From the NCBI GenBank assembly GCA_000961595.1, contig LADO01000036.1, positions 1 through 64,000 on the forward strand: a DNA stretch of 64,000 bases, written 5' to 3'. A program made the position numbers and the translations under genes. Positions 25,566 to 33,664 of the stretch are shown in pieces. Every line of letters begins with the position of its first letter. The first letter of the stretch is position 1. The DNA is from Peptococcaceae bacterium BRH_c4b. GTDB taxonomy: Bacteria > Bacillota > Desulfotomaculia > Desulfotomaculales > Desulfocucumaceae. The notes under the pieces were generated by a model, which ran no database searches, was not told the origin of the DNA, and was given only the letters and a program-made list of their open reading frames with translations.

Positions 25566-25978
25566 GCAATTTCACCCCTTGTTCTTTGGTATTCTGTAAA
25601 TACCCAAAGCCGACTGCCCATATAGTTCACAGCAATGGCGGCCCCTGTGGCCATAAGCTTGCTAATCCAAAGAGCCATATGATTTGCATCGTGTAAGATG
25701 AAAAGCAGACCGGATAATACCAGCAAGGAAAGCCCGTTTACGATGATAAACCTGGCAACCTCCAGGACGTTAGCTTTGCGTGCAACCCGAAATGTCCACT
25801 TTCGATTGAGCAAGAAACTGTTCACCACACCTGCCGCATAGGAAAGCGCCTGGGCCAGCAGGTACGGCACTCCGCCCAGTGTCAGAAGAAAAAAGGCGGC
25901 AAAATCCACTGCCGTATTTCCTACCCCTACGGTACAAAAACGCAGGAACTGAATAGCCCTGTGCTTATTGTTGAACAC
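25562..25978 (-). CDS. GtrA-family membrane protein
   Basis: A 138-residue protein with four hydrophobic helices in the GtrA pattern (RFCTVGVGNTAVDFAAFFLL, then SYAAGVVNSFLLNRKWTF). GtrA proteins are thought to flip or position undecaprenyl-phosphate-linked sugars for O-antigen, teichoic-acid or wall glycosylation. It overlaps the upstream GT2 gene by 14 bases and the downstream galE by 4, showing a tightly coupled operon. Confidence 0.92.
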   Translation of the reverse strand: MFNNKHRAIQFLRFCTVGVGNTAVDFAAFFLLTLGGVPYLLAQALSYAAGVVNSFLLNRKWTFRVARKANVLEVARFIIVNGLSLLVLSGLLFILHDANHMALWISKLMATGAAIAVNYMGSRLWVFTEYQRTRGEIA

Positions 25979-26942
25979 TCCAGATCACCTCTTCCGACCT
26001 TAAATTTTTAACTTTTTGCTCGTTCCGGAGAATATATAGCGGACGGTTTTTGGTTTCATCGTAAATTCTGCCCACATACTCTCCGAGGATCCCCAAAATG
26101 ATGAGGATCACGCCGTTTAGCAACAGCAGGCAGGCAATGAGCGATGACCATCCAGCAACTGCATTGGTGGTGAATAATTTTAGGCACAAAGAAATAACCA
26201 GACAGACAAAACTTGCAAACGAGATTATAAAACCGAGATAAGTGGCCAACTTTAACGGTTTATAGGAAAATGATGTAATCCCATCCATTGAGAAGCGAAT
26301 CATTTTCTTTAGGGGGTATTTGGTTTCTCCAGCAAATCGTTCCTCCCGCACGTACTCAATGGCTGTAGAACGAAAGCCTACCCAGCTTACCAGGCCGCGG
26401 ACAAAGCGGTTTTTCTCCCGGATGCTGCACATGGCCTTACACACTTTCCGGTCTATCAGGCGGAAGTCACCTGTATCAAGCGGAATGTTTACTTCTGTCA
26501 GCGCGCTAAGGGTGCGATAGAACAAAGAGGCGGTCCATCTTTTAAACAGCGTCTCCCCTTTCCGTTTAGAGCGCCGGGCATAGACTACTTCATATCCTTC
26601 TTGCCATTTTTCAATCATTTGCGGGATCAACTCGGGCGGGTCCTGCAAATCGGCATCTAAAATCACAATGGCGTCCCCGCAAGCAAAGTCCATGCCCGCG
26701 GTAATCGCTATTTGATGCCCGAAATTGCGCGAGAAATCAAGCAGCTTCACACACTCGTCAGATTCAGCAAATCCTTCTATTATTTCTGCCGTCCGGTCCC
26801 GGCTTCCATCGTTAACAAACAGCAGTTCATACGGCTCACCGATAGCTTCCATGACCCGTGTCAGCCGGCGATAGGTTTCATGTACAACGGCCTCTTCGTT
26901 ATAGACCGGAATGATAATGGTATAACGGACGTTTCTTTTCAT
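25965..26942 (-). CDS. GT2 family lipid-linked glycosyltransferase (DPM1/GtrB/YkcC-like)
   Basis: A 325-residue enzyme with a GT-A fold: TIIIPVYNEEAVV at the N-terminus, VNDGSRDRT, the metal-binding VILDADLQDPPE and the acceptor region DTGDFRLIDRKV. Two C-terminal membrane helices (about 235-300) follow. Members transfer a sugar from a nucleotide donor to polyprenyl phosphate on the cytoplasmic side. Together with GtrA and the GT39 protein this gives a complete make-flip-transfer set. It starts 69 bases after the GT39 stop. Confidence 0.92.
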   Translation of the reverse strand: MKRNVRYTIIIPVYNEEAVVHETYRRLTRVMEAIGEPYELLFVNDGSRDRTAEIIEGFAESDECVKLLDFSRNFGHQIAITAGMDFACGDAIVILDADLQDPPELIPQMIEKWQEGYEVVYARRSKRKGETLFKRWTASLFYRTLSALTEVNIPLDTGDFRLIDRKVCKAMCSIREKNRFVRGLVSWVGFRSTAIEYVREERFAGETKYPLKKMIRFSMDGITSFSYKPLKLATYLGFIISFASFVCLVISLCLKLFTTNAVAGWSSLIACLLLLNGVILIILGILGEYVGRIYDETKNRPLYILRNEQKVKNLRSEEVIWSVQQ

Positions 26943-27011
26943 TACATCTCATCCCCGTTACTTTTTTAAAAGGAATCAGAAAGTAGCGCAGTTCTTAAGC
27001 TGCAGTCTTTT

Positions 27012-29180
27012 TTAGTTGATTTTGTATAACGTCCTGTCGTTCCCCATTCCCATAGGACCACCTTGAGGGCCAGCCTGGGCTGAGTTCGTTTGCCACTCTT
27101 CTTGAGGAACCTCCGTGCTGTGTATACGTATCCAATCCATCACTTCATTGTTGTCTCTGCCTCCGAAGCCCGAAGGAATCAAGAAATATTTCACTTCTTT
27201 GTTGGCCACCATTTGTTTCAATTTTTCCACCGTTAGAATGGGATCGGACCCACTAAACCCGCCCATGGCCATGACGGCTTTACCGGTTTCAATGATATAA
27301 GGTGCGGCCGTATTGGAATCTGTGGTCGCAAAAAGGTACTTTTCCCCCGTATTATTCCTGGTTACATATTCAAGTAGTTTATCATTGATACTGGTGTTCG
27401 GCCCGCCCCTCATACCCGGTCTTTGGCCGGACAGTCCCAGGCCGGGCGGTGCCTGCGCGGATGATCCTTGACTGGGTGGTGCCTGCACAGATGATCCTCG
27501 GCCGGAAGGCCCAGCCTGCGGCAGCATGTTGTTGTCGCCATACAGCAGCGGAGTAGCTGCCCAGTACATTGGCCCCATCAGCAGTACCAGCATTCCGGCT
27601 ATTGCGGCCATCGAAGACAACTTCTCCTTCTTTGCAGCCAGGATCAATACAATCGATAGCGCGATGCCTGCGGCACCGATGCCGATGGACCATCCAATGT
27701 CAATTTGCTTTTGATAGGGCTGCAGTACATACAGTTCAAAAACTGTGGCAGTCAGAAGACCCGCCGGCAGCAGCCACCTTTTCCAGCCTTCTTTGTCGCG
27801 ATATTGGTTCCAAAGCTCCACCCAGCCTGCTCCTGCCAGCGCCGCAATCGATGGGGCAAGCATGATCAGGTAATAGTGATGGAAGAAGCCCGCTACACTG
27901 AAAAACACCATCGACGGGAGCAGCCAGGCCAGCCAGAACAAGGTCTCATTTTGTTTGTCAGTAAGCGGCTTTCTAAAGCGGATGCCTGCCAGCAAACCAA
28001 CGCAGGCGAAAGCTACAAAGGGCAGCAGCCAGCTGGCTTGCCCGGAAAGTTCGGATTGGAACAGCCGCAGCGGACCTGCCTGACCGGTACCGAACGCACC
28101 GCCGCCCCCTTGTCCTGGCGGTCTGCCCCCGCCGGACATTGGGCCTGATCCTCCATTACCGTCCAGATCGAAGCCTCCCGGCCTGTTGTTTCCATCCGTC
28201 GGCATTTGCTGCTGGCTGGGCATGTTGTTCCCTTGCTGCATTTGCTGTGGGTTGGGCATGTTGTTCCCATCCTGCTGCATCTGTTGCTGATCAGGCATTG
28301 TTCCCCCGTCCTGCTGAGTTTGCCGTTGGTTCGGCGCTGCGCCGGGACCGGGACCCCCGCCTCCCCTGTTCCCGGTAAGGCGAGATATACCGTTATAGCC
28401 GAAGGCAAGCTCCAAAACGGAATTCGTTTTACTGCCTCCCATGTATGGCCGGTTTTCTTGAGGAATCGTATCGACGATCACCGCCCAGGACGCGGATACT
28501 CCGGCCATGATCACTGTTGCCGCCGCAATGATGGCCAGTTTCTTTTTCCACTCGCCCTTGAAAGCAAGCAGGTAAAACAGGTAAAAAGCCGGTACCACCA
28601 TGTATGCTTGCAGCATCTTCATATTAAAGCCCACACCGATCATGGCAAAGGCTCCAAGAACCCAGGACGGCTTCTGATTACGAATCCCCCGAAACAACAT
28701 CCAGGTGGCCAGGAGAAGCGTAAATACCAAAAGGCTGTCGATATTATTAGTCCGGCTCACCGCAACAGCGATGGGTGTACATGCCATAACCAGGCTCGCT
28801 AACCGGGCAGCCGTTTTACCGAAAGCCGGCTTGACCAGAACATACATCAGCAAAACGGAACCGACACCGGCCAAAGCCTGCGGGAGAATCACGCTCCATC
28901 CGTGCACCCCGAAGATATCGGCGAATACCGTCTGGACCCAAAACGCGACCGGCGGTTTATCCACCGTAACGTATCCGCCCGGATCAAAAGAAGCGTAGAA
29001 AAAATTGTGCCAGTTCTGCAGCATACTGGTTACGGCTGCAGTGTAATAGGCGTTAGCGTACTGATTGTTCCAGATGTTATAAATATTTAAAAAAGCGGAT
29101 AGTAAGGCAATACCTATCAGGATCATATCGAAACGTTGGCCTTGCTTCGGTCTCACCGTCATCTTCCCCCTCTGATTCAT
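27012..29180 (-). CDS. GT39 (ArnT/PMT/YkcB-like) glycosyltransferase with Gln/Met/Gly-rich insert
   Basis: A 722-residue membrane protein. Multiple helices flank the PMT-type first loop (ASFDPGGYVTVDKPPVAFWV, with the acidic residue used in catalysis). An extracytoplasmic low-complexity insert at about 270-370 alternates QQMQQDGNN-type repeats with glycine runs. A C-terminal domain (about 610-720) contains YLFATTDSNTAAPYIIETG. YkcB-type proteins transfer sugars from polyprenyl-phosphate donors to envelope acceptors. The Met/Gln-rich loop could bind metal, but this is inference. A start at 29162 (after GGGGG) competes with 29180. Its promoter region carries the six-repeat 11-bp element at 29255-29314, so it heads a five-gene operon. 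Confidence 0.88.
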   Translation of the reverse strand: MNQRGKMTVRPKQGQRFDMILIGIALLSAFLNIYNIWNNQYANAYYTAAVTSMLQNWHNFFYASFDPGGYVTVDKPPVAFWVQTVFADIFGVHGWSVILPQALAGVGSVLLMYVLVKPAFGKTAARLASLVMACTPIAVAVSRTNNIDSLLVFTLLLATWMLFRGIRNQKPSWVLGAFAMIGVGFNMKMLQAYMVVPAFYLFYLLAFKGEWKKKLAIIAAATVIMAGVSASWAVIVDTIPQENRPYMGGSKTNSVLELAFGYNGISRLTGNRGGGGPGPGAAPNQRQTQQDGGTMPDQQQMQQDGNNMPNPQQMQQGNNMPSQQQMPTDGNNRPGGFDLDGNGGSGPMSGGGRPPGQGGGGAFGTGQAGPLRLFQSELSGQASWLLPFVAFACVGLLAGIRFRKPLTDKQNETLFWLAWLLPSMVFFSVAGFFHHYYLIMLAPSIAALAGAGWVELWNQYRDKEGWKRWLLPAGLLTATVFELYVLQPYQKQIDIGWSIGIGAAGIALSIVLILAAKKEKLSSMAAIAGMLVLLMGPMYWAATPLLYGDNNMLPQAGPSGRGSSVQAPPSQGSSAQAPPGLGLSGQRPGMRGGPNTSINDKLLEYVTRNNTGEKYLFATTDSNTAAPYIIETGKAVMAMGGFSGSDPILTVEKLKQMVANKEVKYFLIPSGFGGRDNNEVMDWIRIHSTEVPQEEWQTNSAQAGPQGGPMGMGNDRTLYKIN

Positions 29181-29254
29181 CTTGTTTTGTTGCCGCTATG
29201 GGCAGTCCCCCGTGATGTCCGGGCCTCATATTATTACAATCATATCCCCTTTAG

Positions 29255-29314
29255 CTGAATTGTCCCTTAACTGCAACTGAGCATTAATTGAGTAATGGCT
29301 GAATATATGCTGAA
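29255..29314 (-). promoter_or_regulatory. Six-copy 11-bp-phased CTGAA repeat, operon 1
   Basis: CTGAA, CTTAA, CTGAG, TTGAG, CTGAA and CTGAA begin at 29255, 29266, 29277, 29288, 29299 and 29310, exactly 11 bp apart. This matches an OmpR/PhoB-type tandem binding array. It lies 75-95 bases upstream of the GT39 start, and near-identical arrays precede two other operons (35259, 39864) and, in shorter form, the response-regulator gene (38531). Confidence 0.8.
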
Positions 29315-29332
29315 AACCGCAGCAGATAAATT

Positions 29333-29398
29333 AGGGACATTCCTTCTCGAATTTGTATAGTAGTAGGAGTTTTAGATACTACAAGAAGGCGTGTCCCT
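29333..29398. repeat. Long imperfect inverted repeat, copy 1
   Basis: AGGGACATTCCTTCT at one end is matched by AGAAGGCGTGTCCCT at the other, separated by about 36 bases that also tend to fold back. A second copy is at 39937-40002 and a degenerate one at 38447-38491. It sits just upstream of the 11-bp array in copies 1 and 2. Confidence 0.75.
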
Positions 29399-29425
29399 CT
29401 CCTCTAAGGCGCGCGTATAACAAAA

Positions 29426-29464
29426 ACGGCATTCATACACAGGTAAACCGTGCAGAAATGCCGT
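29426..29464 (-). terminator. Hairpin repeat (ACGGCATTC), copy 1
   Basis: ACGGCATTC and GAAATGCCGT arms enclose a 20-base loop. The same hairpin follows the intact kinase (36110-36148) and the Cache-GGDEF gene (40015-40053), so it looks like a shared terminator. Confidence 0.6.
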
Positions 29465-29506
29465 TAATAAAGTTAGGCCAATATGAACTTTAAGAAAGCA
29501 TTCAGG

Positions 29507-29713
29507 TTATCCGGAAAGCCGGTAATGAAATGTACAGCCTTCTCCCTCTTGACATACAACGCTAATGGTTCCTTTTATCTGTTCTACCTGCCCCCGGGTT
29601 AATCCGGTCAGTCCAATTATTTGATTAACTGGAACCAAGAAAGTCTGGCCATTGCAATCAACAACAAAATAGCCCCCGGAACACCAAATTAACCGGGAGG
29701 CTAGGAAAGTCGA
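29507..29713 (-). pseudogene. Chimeric remnant carrying a kinase tail
   Basis: An open frame runs from the stop of the 163-residue gene to a TAA at 29507. Its end reads CQEGEGCTFHYRLSG, a close copy of the last residues (ESQEGEGCTFHIWLPE) of the histidine kinase at 36190. The flanking TGAACTTTAAGAAA and hairpin are also shared. Its first part (GGYFVVDCNGQTFLVPVNQI) is unrelated and unrecognised. It seems to be the scar of a recombination or duplication involving the kinase 3' end. No convincing start codon is present. Confidence 0.5.
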
Positions 29714-30205
29714 TTACCTATCAAGACGTTTTAGAATTTGAATGAGTTTTTGGTCAAACGTACAACTCGATGGGTTAATCTTTGAATCTTGCTCGAGTCT
29801 TGCTTCATACTCTGCGATCCAATCTCTCCTGCCTTCATGACTGGCTGGAGTTAAATAGAAACTAGCTGGTTGAGGAAATTTGCTTAGATCAATATTAGAT
29901 TTAATATCTTGAAGAGCTTTATCATAATCAAAAGTCAAAATTGCATGTTCCCCCCCAGATATTTGTCCTGCCTCGTAAAGTTTTAAGGACATTTCACAAA
30001 GCTCATCGAATGTAGCATTTCGGATATCATATTCTCTGGCCAATTCTCCCCATATATCCGAAGTCTGATCCGGTTTATACTCCACATCGGTTTTTTTCTG
30101 GGTGACCGATAAGTTGAACAAATTTTTTTCAGTACTTTTTGTGCTTGTGGTGCTTGTTTTTACATACGAAGATGGCTGATAACTGCCTATTCCAAAGACG
30201 TTCAT
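29714..30205 (-). CDS. Hypothetical protein (163 aa)
   Basis: I do not recognise the family. The protein is soluble and acidic to neutral, opening MNVFGIGSYQPSSYVKTSTT with a Ser/Thr-rich, probably flexible first 45 residues. A helical region follows (ATFDELCEMSLKLYEAGQIS), and the C-terminus is rich in charged residues (WIAEYEARLEQDSKINPSS). There is no signal peptide. A perfect GGAGG lies 7 bases before the ATG, so it is surely translated. The short serine-rich opening resembles that of the 157-residue protein at 35628 (MNISSISSASS). It is upstream of the chimeric remnant and divergent from the tyrosinase-like gene. Confidence 0.7.
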   Translation of the reverse strand: MNVFGIGSYQPSSYVKTSTTSTKSTEKNLFNLSVTQKKTDVEYKPDQTSDIWGELAREYDIRNATFDELCEMSLKLYEAGQISGGEHAILTFDYDKALQDIKSNIDLSKFPQPASFYLTPASHEGRRDWIAEYEARLEQDSKINPSSCTFDQKLIQILKRLDR

Positions 30206-30374
30206 GCATTTACCTCCGATTTTATTCTACCAAATAATATTGTTAATGAACCCAACAGATCACGGATTTAGGTTAAGTCTATATTACCATAATAAGTTAG
30301 TCATAATATGTTGTAATTTGTCATATATACAAATATATTTTTCTTTAGGAGGGCATAAGACCAAGTTTAGGAGC

Positions 30375-30458
30375 ATGGCTGACATCCACCTCATGGGCGG
30401 TCAGGACGAAGGAATTAATAGCAAAGACCCTGTGAGATATGGAAGGATTGCGGCCTGA
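30375..30458 (+). other. Short open frame in a 420-base gap
   Basis: AGGAG directly precedes an ATG opening 27 codons (MADIHLMGGQDEGINSKD at the start). The frame continues after a TGA with protein-like residues. It may be a relic of a longer gene. The rest of 30206-30625 is AT-rich and shows nothing else. Confidence 0.15.
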
Positions 30459-30625
30459 GGACAAGTGGTTACCATAGGCCAAAATATGGAACTTTTACGC
30501 TTGTCCTATCATATATATTCATGAATAGATTAAATGCCCATGATGTGGTTTGTTTAAACAAATGTGAAAATATAAGATTGAGTGAGCATCTTAAAGAATA
30601 TTAAAGATTATAGAGGAAGGTTAAA

Positions 30626-31156
30626 ATGCATAGACCTAACCTTAATGATTTACCTGAAAATGAAAGAGCTTTATTAGCAAGGCAAATTCAGAGATACGTT
30701 ACACCAGATATAGTTAACATACACTGGAATGCAGTCTTATCTGGTGCCCATAACGACCCGGCGATGTTCTTAACCTTTCACAGAGACTTAATTAGTGGTT
30801 TAGAAAACTTTTTGTCAGACCAGGGATATACGCAATTTGTGCCTCTACCGGCATGGAACCCAAGAAATCCAATTCCTGAGGAATTTAATATCCCGAGTAC
30901 TGGCCCCGGGAGACTACGGAATCTAAACCCAGATGTAAATTTCTCGCCAGAGTTTGACCAGGAAAATTTTAATAACTTCGGAACTGAAGAAGAGCTGGGA
31001 GAAGCCCTTATGACCAGACATAACCTGGTTCATGCTAGAATTGGCGGCATAATGAATAATACCCGGCTTGCACCGTTAGCTCCTATTTTTTGGCCATTTC
31101 ATGGCTTCATTGATGATATATGGCGGGATTGGCAAGAGTTGCAATTGAAAATTTGA
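30626..31156 (+). CDS. Small tyrosinase-like type-3 copper protein
   Basis: A 176-residue protein resembling the central domain of tyrosinases. The CuA-like half has His33, His42 and His52 (NIHWN, GAHND, FLTFHRDL). The CuB half has His132 and His136 in HNLVHARIGG and His159 in PIFWPFHGFIDDIW, all in the expected order and spacing for CuB. The H42-H52 gap is one residue longer than usual. All six copper ligands appear present, so it may bind a dicopper centre and act as a phenol oxidase or oxygen-binding protein. No signal peptide is seen. GAGGAAGG precedes the ATG. Its presence in an apparent anaerobe is odd. It stands alone, convergent with the PepSY-helix gene. Confidence 0.75.
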   Translation: MHRPNLNDLPENERALLARQIQRYVTPDIVNIHWNAVLSGAHNDPAMFLTFHRDLISGLENFLSDQGYTQFVPLPAWNPRNPIPEEFNIPSTGPGRLRNLNPDVNFSPEFDQENFNNFGTEEELGEALMTRHNLVHARIGGIMNNTRLAPLAPIFWPFHGFIDDIWRDWQELQLKI

Positions 31157-31185
31157 TTATTCTTATTTACAATCTCTCCTTAATT

Positions 31186-31599
31186 TTACTCGCGTCTATT
31201 TTCAGTAAAAAACTGTGCTTTTAATATTTTAACAGATAATATAATCCCTGTTGTTGATAGCACAATTAAACCAATAGCTGCTATATCAAGAAAAACAGAA
31301 ACGTCTGTATTGTTTATTCTTCCTTGATGCAAATTCCTGATAAATCCCATCAGATTATTTTTCTTGTAAACATTTCCAGAATCTCCACCTTGTGGCGCCA
31401 GCCCCTCTACAGGTGCTACTACTCTAATAGAATCACCTATTTTTGCTTTTTCAGACTGCACACTTTGCTCTGTTGGTGGATGATTTGCACCGATAAGCCA
31501 CGGTTCAATCATAATAAGTCCTGTAATTGCCTCTATCAGTATTAAAAGAGAAGTAAACAAACCAATCCATAAGTGTAATTGACGACATTTTTTAGTCAT
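31186..31599 (-). CDS. PepSY-associated transmembrane-helix protein (short)
   Basis: A 137-residue protein with two membrane helices (about 8-33 and 102-125) flanking an extracytoplasmic loop. RQLHLWIGLFTSLLILIEAITGL is the typical PepSY_TM opening, described here by its first residues. Larger family members act in iron-siderophore reduction or envelope redox chemistry; this one has only the outer helices. It follows the MacB permease by 58 bases and is probably the last gene of the efflux operon. The ribosome binding site (AGGAGG-like, TTTAGGAGGAAATAATTA) is good. Confidence 0.75.
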   Translation of the reverse strand: MTKKCRQLHLWIGLFTSLLILIEAITGLIMIEPWLIGANHPPTEQSVQSEKAKIGDSIRVVAPVEGLAPQGGDSGNVYKKNNLMGFIRNLHQGRINNTDVSVFLDIAAIGLIVLSTTGIILSVKILKAQFFTENRRE

Positions 31600-31657
31600 T
31601 AATTATTTCCTCCTAAAGGGCGCAATTTGGTTGTATTCAAAACAATCACAAATACAT

Positions 31658-32878
31658 TTACTTTTCAAAACGCAGCGCTTCGATGGGGTCCAGTGCTGCA
31701 GCTTGTTTGGCAGGATAATATCCGAAAAATATCCCAACGGCCGCGGAAAAGCCTGCTGACAGTAAAATTGAGTATAAGGTTACTGAAGTCGACCAGCCGC
31801 CTATAACGGACAATAGCTTTGACCCCGTCACCCCCAGCAGTATTCCGGCGATTCCTCCCAACATACAGAGCACCAGGGCTTCCACCAGAAACTGGTTGCG
31901 GATGTTGCTGTCAGTGGCGCCTACCGCCATGCGCAGACCAATTTCCCTGGTTCTTTCCGTAACAGATACCAGCATAATATTCATTATCCCTATTCCACCC
32001 ACCAGCAGGGAAACTGCGGCAACACTGGCCAGCATCATGGTCATCACTGCCGAGGTGCTTTCCACTGCTTCAATCAGCTCCGCCTGATTTCTAACGTTAA
32101 AATCATCTTCTTCATTATTGTGTATATCATGCCTTTCCCTGAGCAAGCTCTCAATGCTGCTCTCTATGTAATCCATACTTTCCTGGGATTCCGCCTGCAC
32201 GTTGATCCGGCTGACATATTTTTGCCCCAGCATTTTTCTCTGAGCCGTGGTCACCGGGATATATACAACATCATCCTGATCCTGTCCCATCATGGATGCT
32301 CCCTTGGAAGCCAGCACCCCCACCACTGTATATGACAGCTTGTTAATACGGATTTTGGTTCCTATGGGGTCTGTGCCTTCCGGGTAAAGGTTATCCACCA
32401 CGGTCTGGCCCAACACCGCCACCGGGGTAGCACCACTAACATCCTCATCCGCAAAGAAAGTGCCTGATGCAGTAGGTAAGTCTCTGATCTTCTGCAGTTC
32501 CGGCGTGGTTCCGCTGTATTCGGAAGTCCAGGTCTCGCTGCCATATGCTATAGTGGCGCTGCCGCCTACAGCGGGAGCCACGTTGGCCACCATGTCAAGC
32601 TTCGCTATAGCTTTCGCATCATCCAGGGTAAGGGTATTAACGCTCCCCCCCGCTCCCCGAACTGGTCCCTGCTGCTCAGCTCCGGGCATCACCGTCAATA
32701 GGTTTGAGCCCATGCTGGAAATCTGGTCGGTTATTCTTTTACCAGCCCCCTGCCCCACGGAAATCATTATAATAACTGCAGAGACACCGATTATTATGCC
32801 CAGCATGGTCAGGGCGGAGCGCAGTTTGTTTGCCTTAAGGCCGTTTAGGGCCACTTCCAGATTGCTTTTTAAATTCAT
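31658..32878 (-). CDS. MacB-type ABC transporter permease
   Basis: A 406-residue permease with one N-terminal membrane helix (ALTMLGIIIGVSAVIIMISVGQG), a ~230-residue extracytoplasmic MacB periplasmic-core domain, and three C-terminal helices of the FtsX fold. The conserved VTERTREIGLRMAVGA motif that couples to the ATPase is present. In Gram-positives such systems export peptides or drugs with an HlyD-like partner. The start overlaps the ATPase stop by 4 bases, so translation is coupled. Confidence 0.93.
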   Translation of the reverse strand: MNLKSNLEVALNGLKANKLRSALTMLGIIIGVSAVIIMISVGQGAGKRITDQISSMGSNLLTVMPGAEQQGPVRGAGGSVNTLTLDDAKAIAKLDMVANVAPAVGGSATIAYGSETWTSEYSGTTPELQKIRDLPTASGTFFADEDVSGATPVAVLGQTVVDNLYPEGTDPIGTKIRINKLSYTVVGVLASKGASMMGQDQDDVVYIPVTTAQRKMLGQKYVSRINVQAESQESMDYIESSIESLLRERHDIHNNEEDDFNVRNQAELIEAVESTSAVMTMMLASVAAVSLLVGGIGIMNIMLVSVTERTREIGLRMAVGATDSNIRNQFLVEALVLCMLGGIAGILLGVTGSKLLSVIGGWSTSVTLYSILLSAGFSAAVGIFFGYYPAKQAAALDPIEALRFEK

Positions 32879-33627
32879 GCAACTACCTCCGCATCATCCA
32901 CCGGATAGGCCGCCAGTTCCTCTACTGCGCTCCTGGGATTGAGAACTTGTTTGTCACTGACTATACGCCCGTCCTTTATTCTTATAATCCTGCCGCAGTG
33001 CAGGGCTATATCCTCTTCATGGGTAACCATTATCACCGTAATCCCCTTTTCCCAGTTCAGCCGCTGGATAACAGACATTATTTCCATGCTGGTTCTTGAA
33101 TCCAGGGCGCCGGTGGGCTCGTCCGCAAGGATCATTGAAGGATTGTTCACCAGTGCCCTGGCTATGGCCACCCTTTGCTGCTGGCCGCCGGACATCTGGC
33201 TGGGAAGGTGATTGAGGTAAGCAGAAAGTCCTACCCAGCCAAGGGCTTCCTTGGCCCTATCTTCCATTTCGCTTTTCTCGACGCCGCCATAAATCATCGG
33301 CAGCTGAACATTCGCCTTTACGGTCGACCTGCCCAACAGATTAAATCCCTGAAATACAAAGCCTAATTTTTTATTTCTAATGGAAGCCAGCTGTTTTTTA
33401 TCCAGTTGCGAAACATCTTGACCTTCAAGGTAATATGCTCCTGCGGTGGGTTTGTCCAGACAGCCAATTATATTCAGCAGTGTACTTTTACCGGAACCTG
33501 AAGAGCCCATTACCGCCAGCATCTCTCCTTCCGGCACGGTCAAGTCGATGCCCCTTACCGCATGAACCAGGGTTCCCCCCAGTTTATAGACCTTTTTTAT
33601 TCCTTCCAGCTTAATTGTGGTTTTCAA
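32875..33627 (-). CDS. MacB/LolD-type ABC transporter ATP-binding protein
   Basis: A 250-residue ATPase with Walker A (GSSGSGKST), signature (MSGGQQQRVAIARAL), Walker B (MILADEPTGALD) and a switch histidine (MVTHEED), all intact. It energises the permease encoded next and overlaps it by 4 bases. It begins 37 bases after the HlyD-like gene, and the three form the usual adaptor-ATPase-permease efflux set. Confidence 0.95.
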   Translation of the reverse strand: MKTTIKLEGIKKVYKLGGTLVHAVRGIDLTVPEGEMLAVMGSSGSGKSTLLNIIGCLDKPTAGAYYLEGQDVSQLDKKQLASIRNKKLGFVFQGFNLLGRSTVKANVQLPMIYGGVEKSEMEDRAKEALGWVGLSAYLNHLPSQMSGGQQQRVAIARALVNNPSMILADEPTGALDSRTSMEIMSVIQRLNWEKGITVIMVTHEEDIALHCGRIIRIKDGRIVSDKQVLNPRSAVEELAAYPVDDAEVVA

Positions 33628-33664
33628 TACCCCGCCACTCCCCCGTACTGTTCAATTATAAAAC

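Noticed and set aside
29255-29314. A CRISPR-like array because of regular repeat spacing
   Set aside because: The repeat is only 5 bp in an 11-bp period, with no spacers of CRISPR length and no cas genes.
30456-30520. Selenocysteine read-through at an in-frame TGA after the short frame at 30375
   Set aside because: No conserved flanking protein, no SECIS-like hairpin and no selenium genes are visible. A relic or chance frame is simpler.
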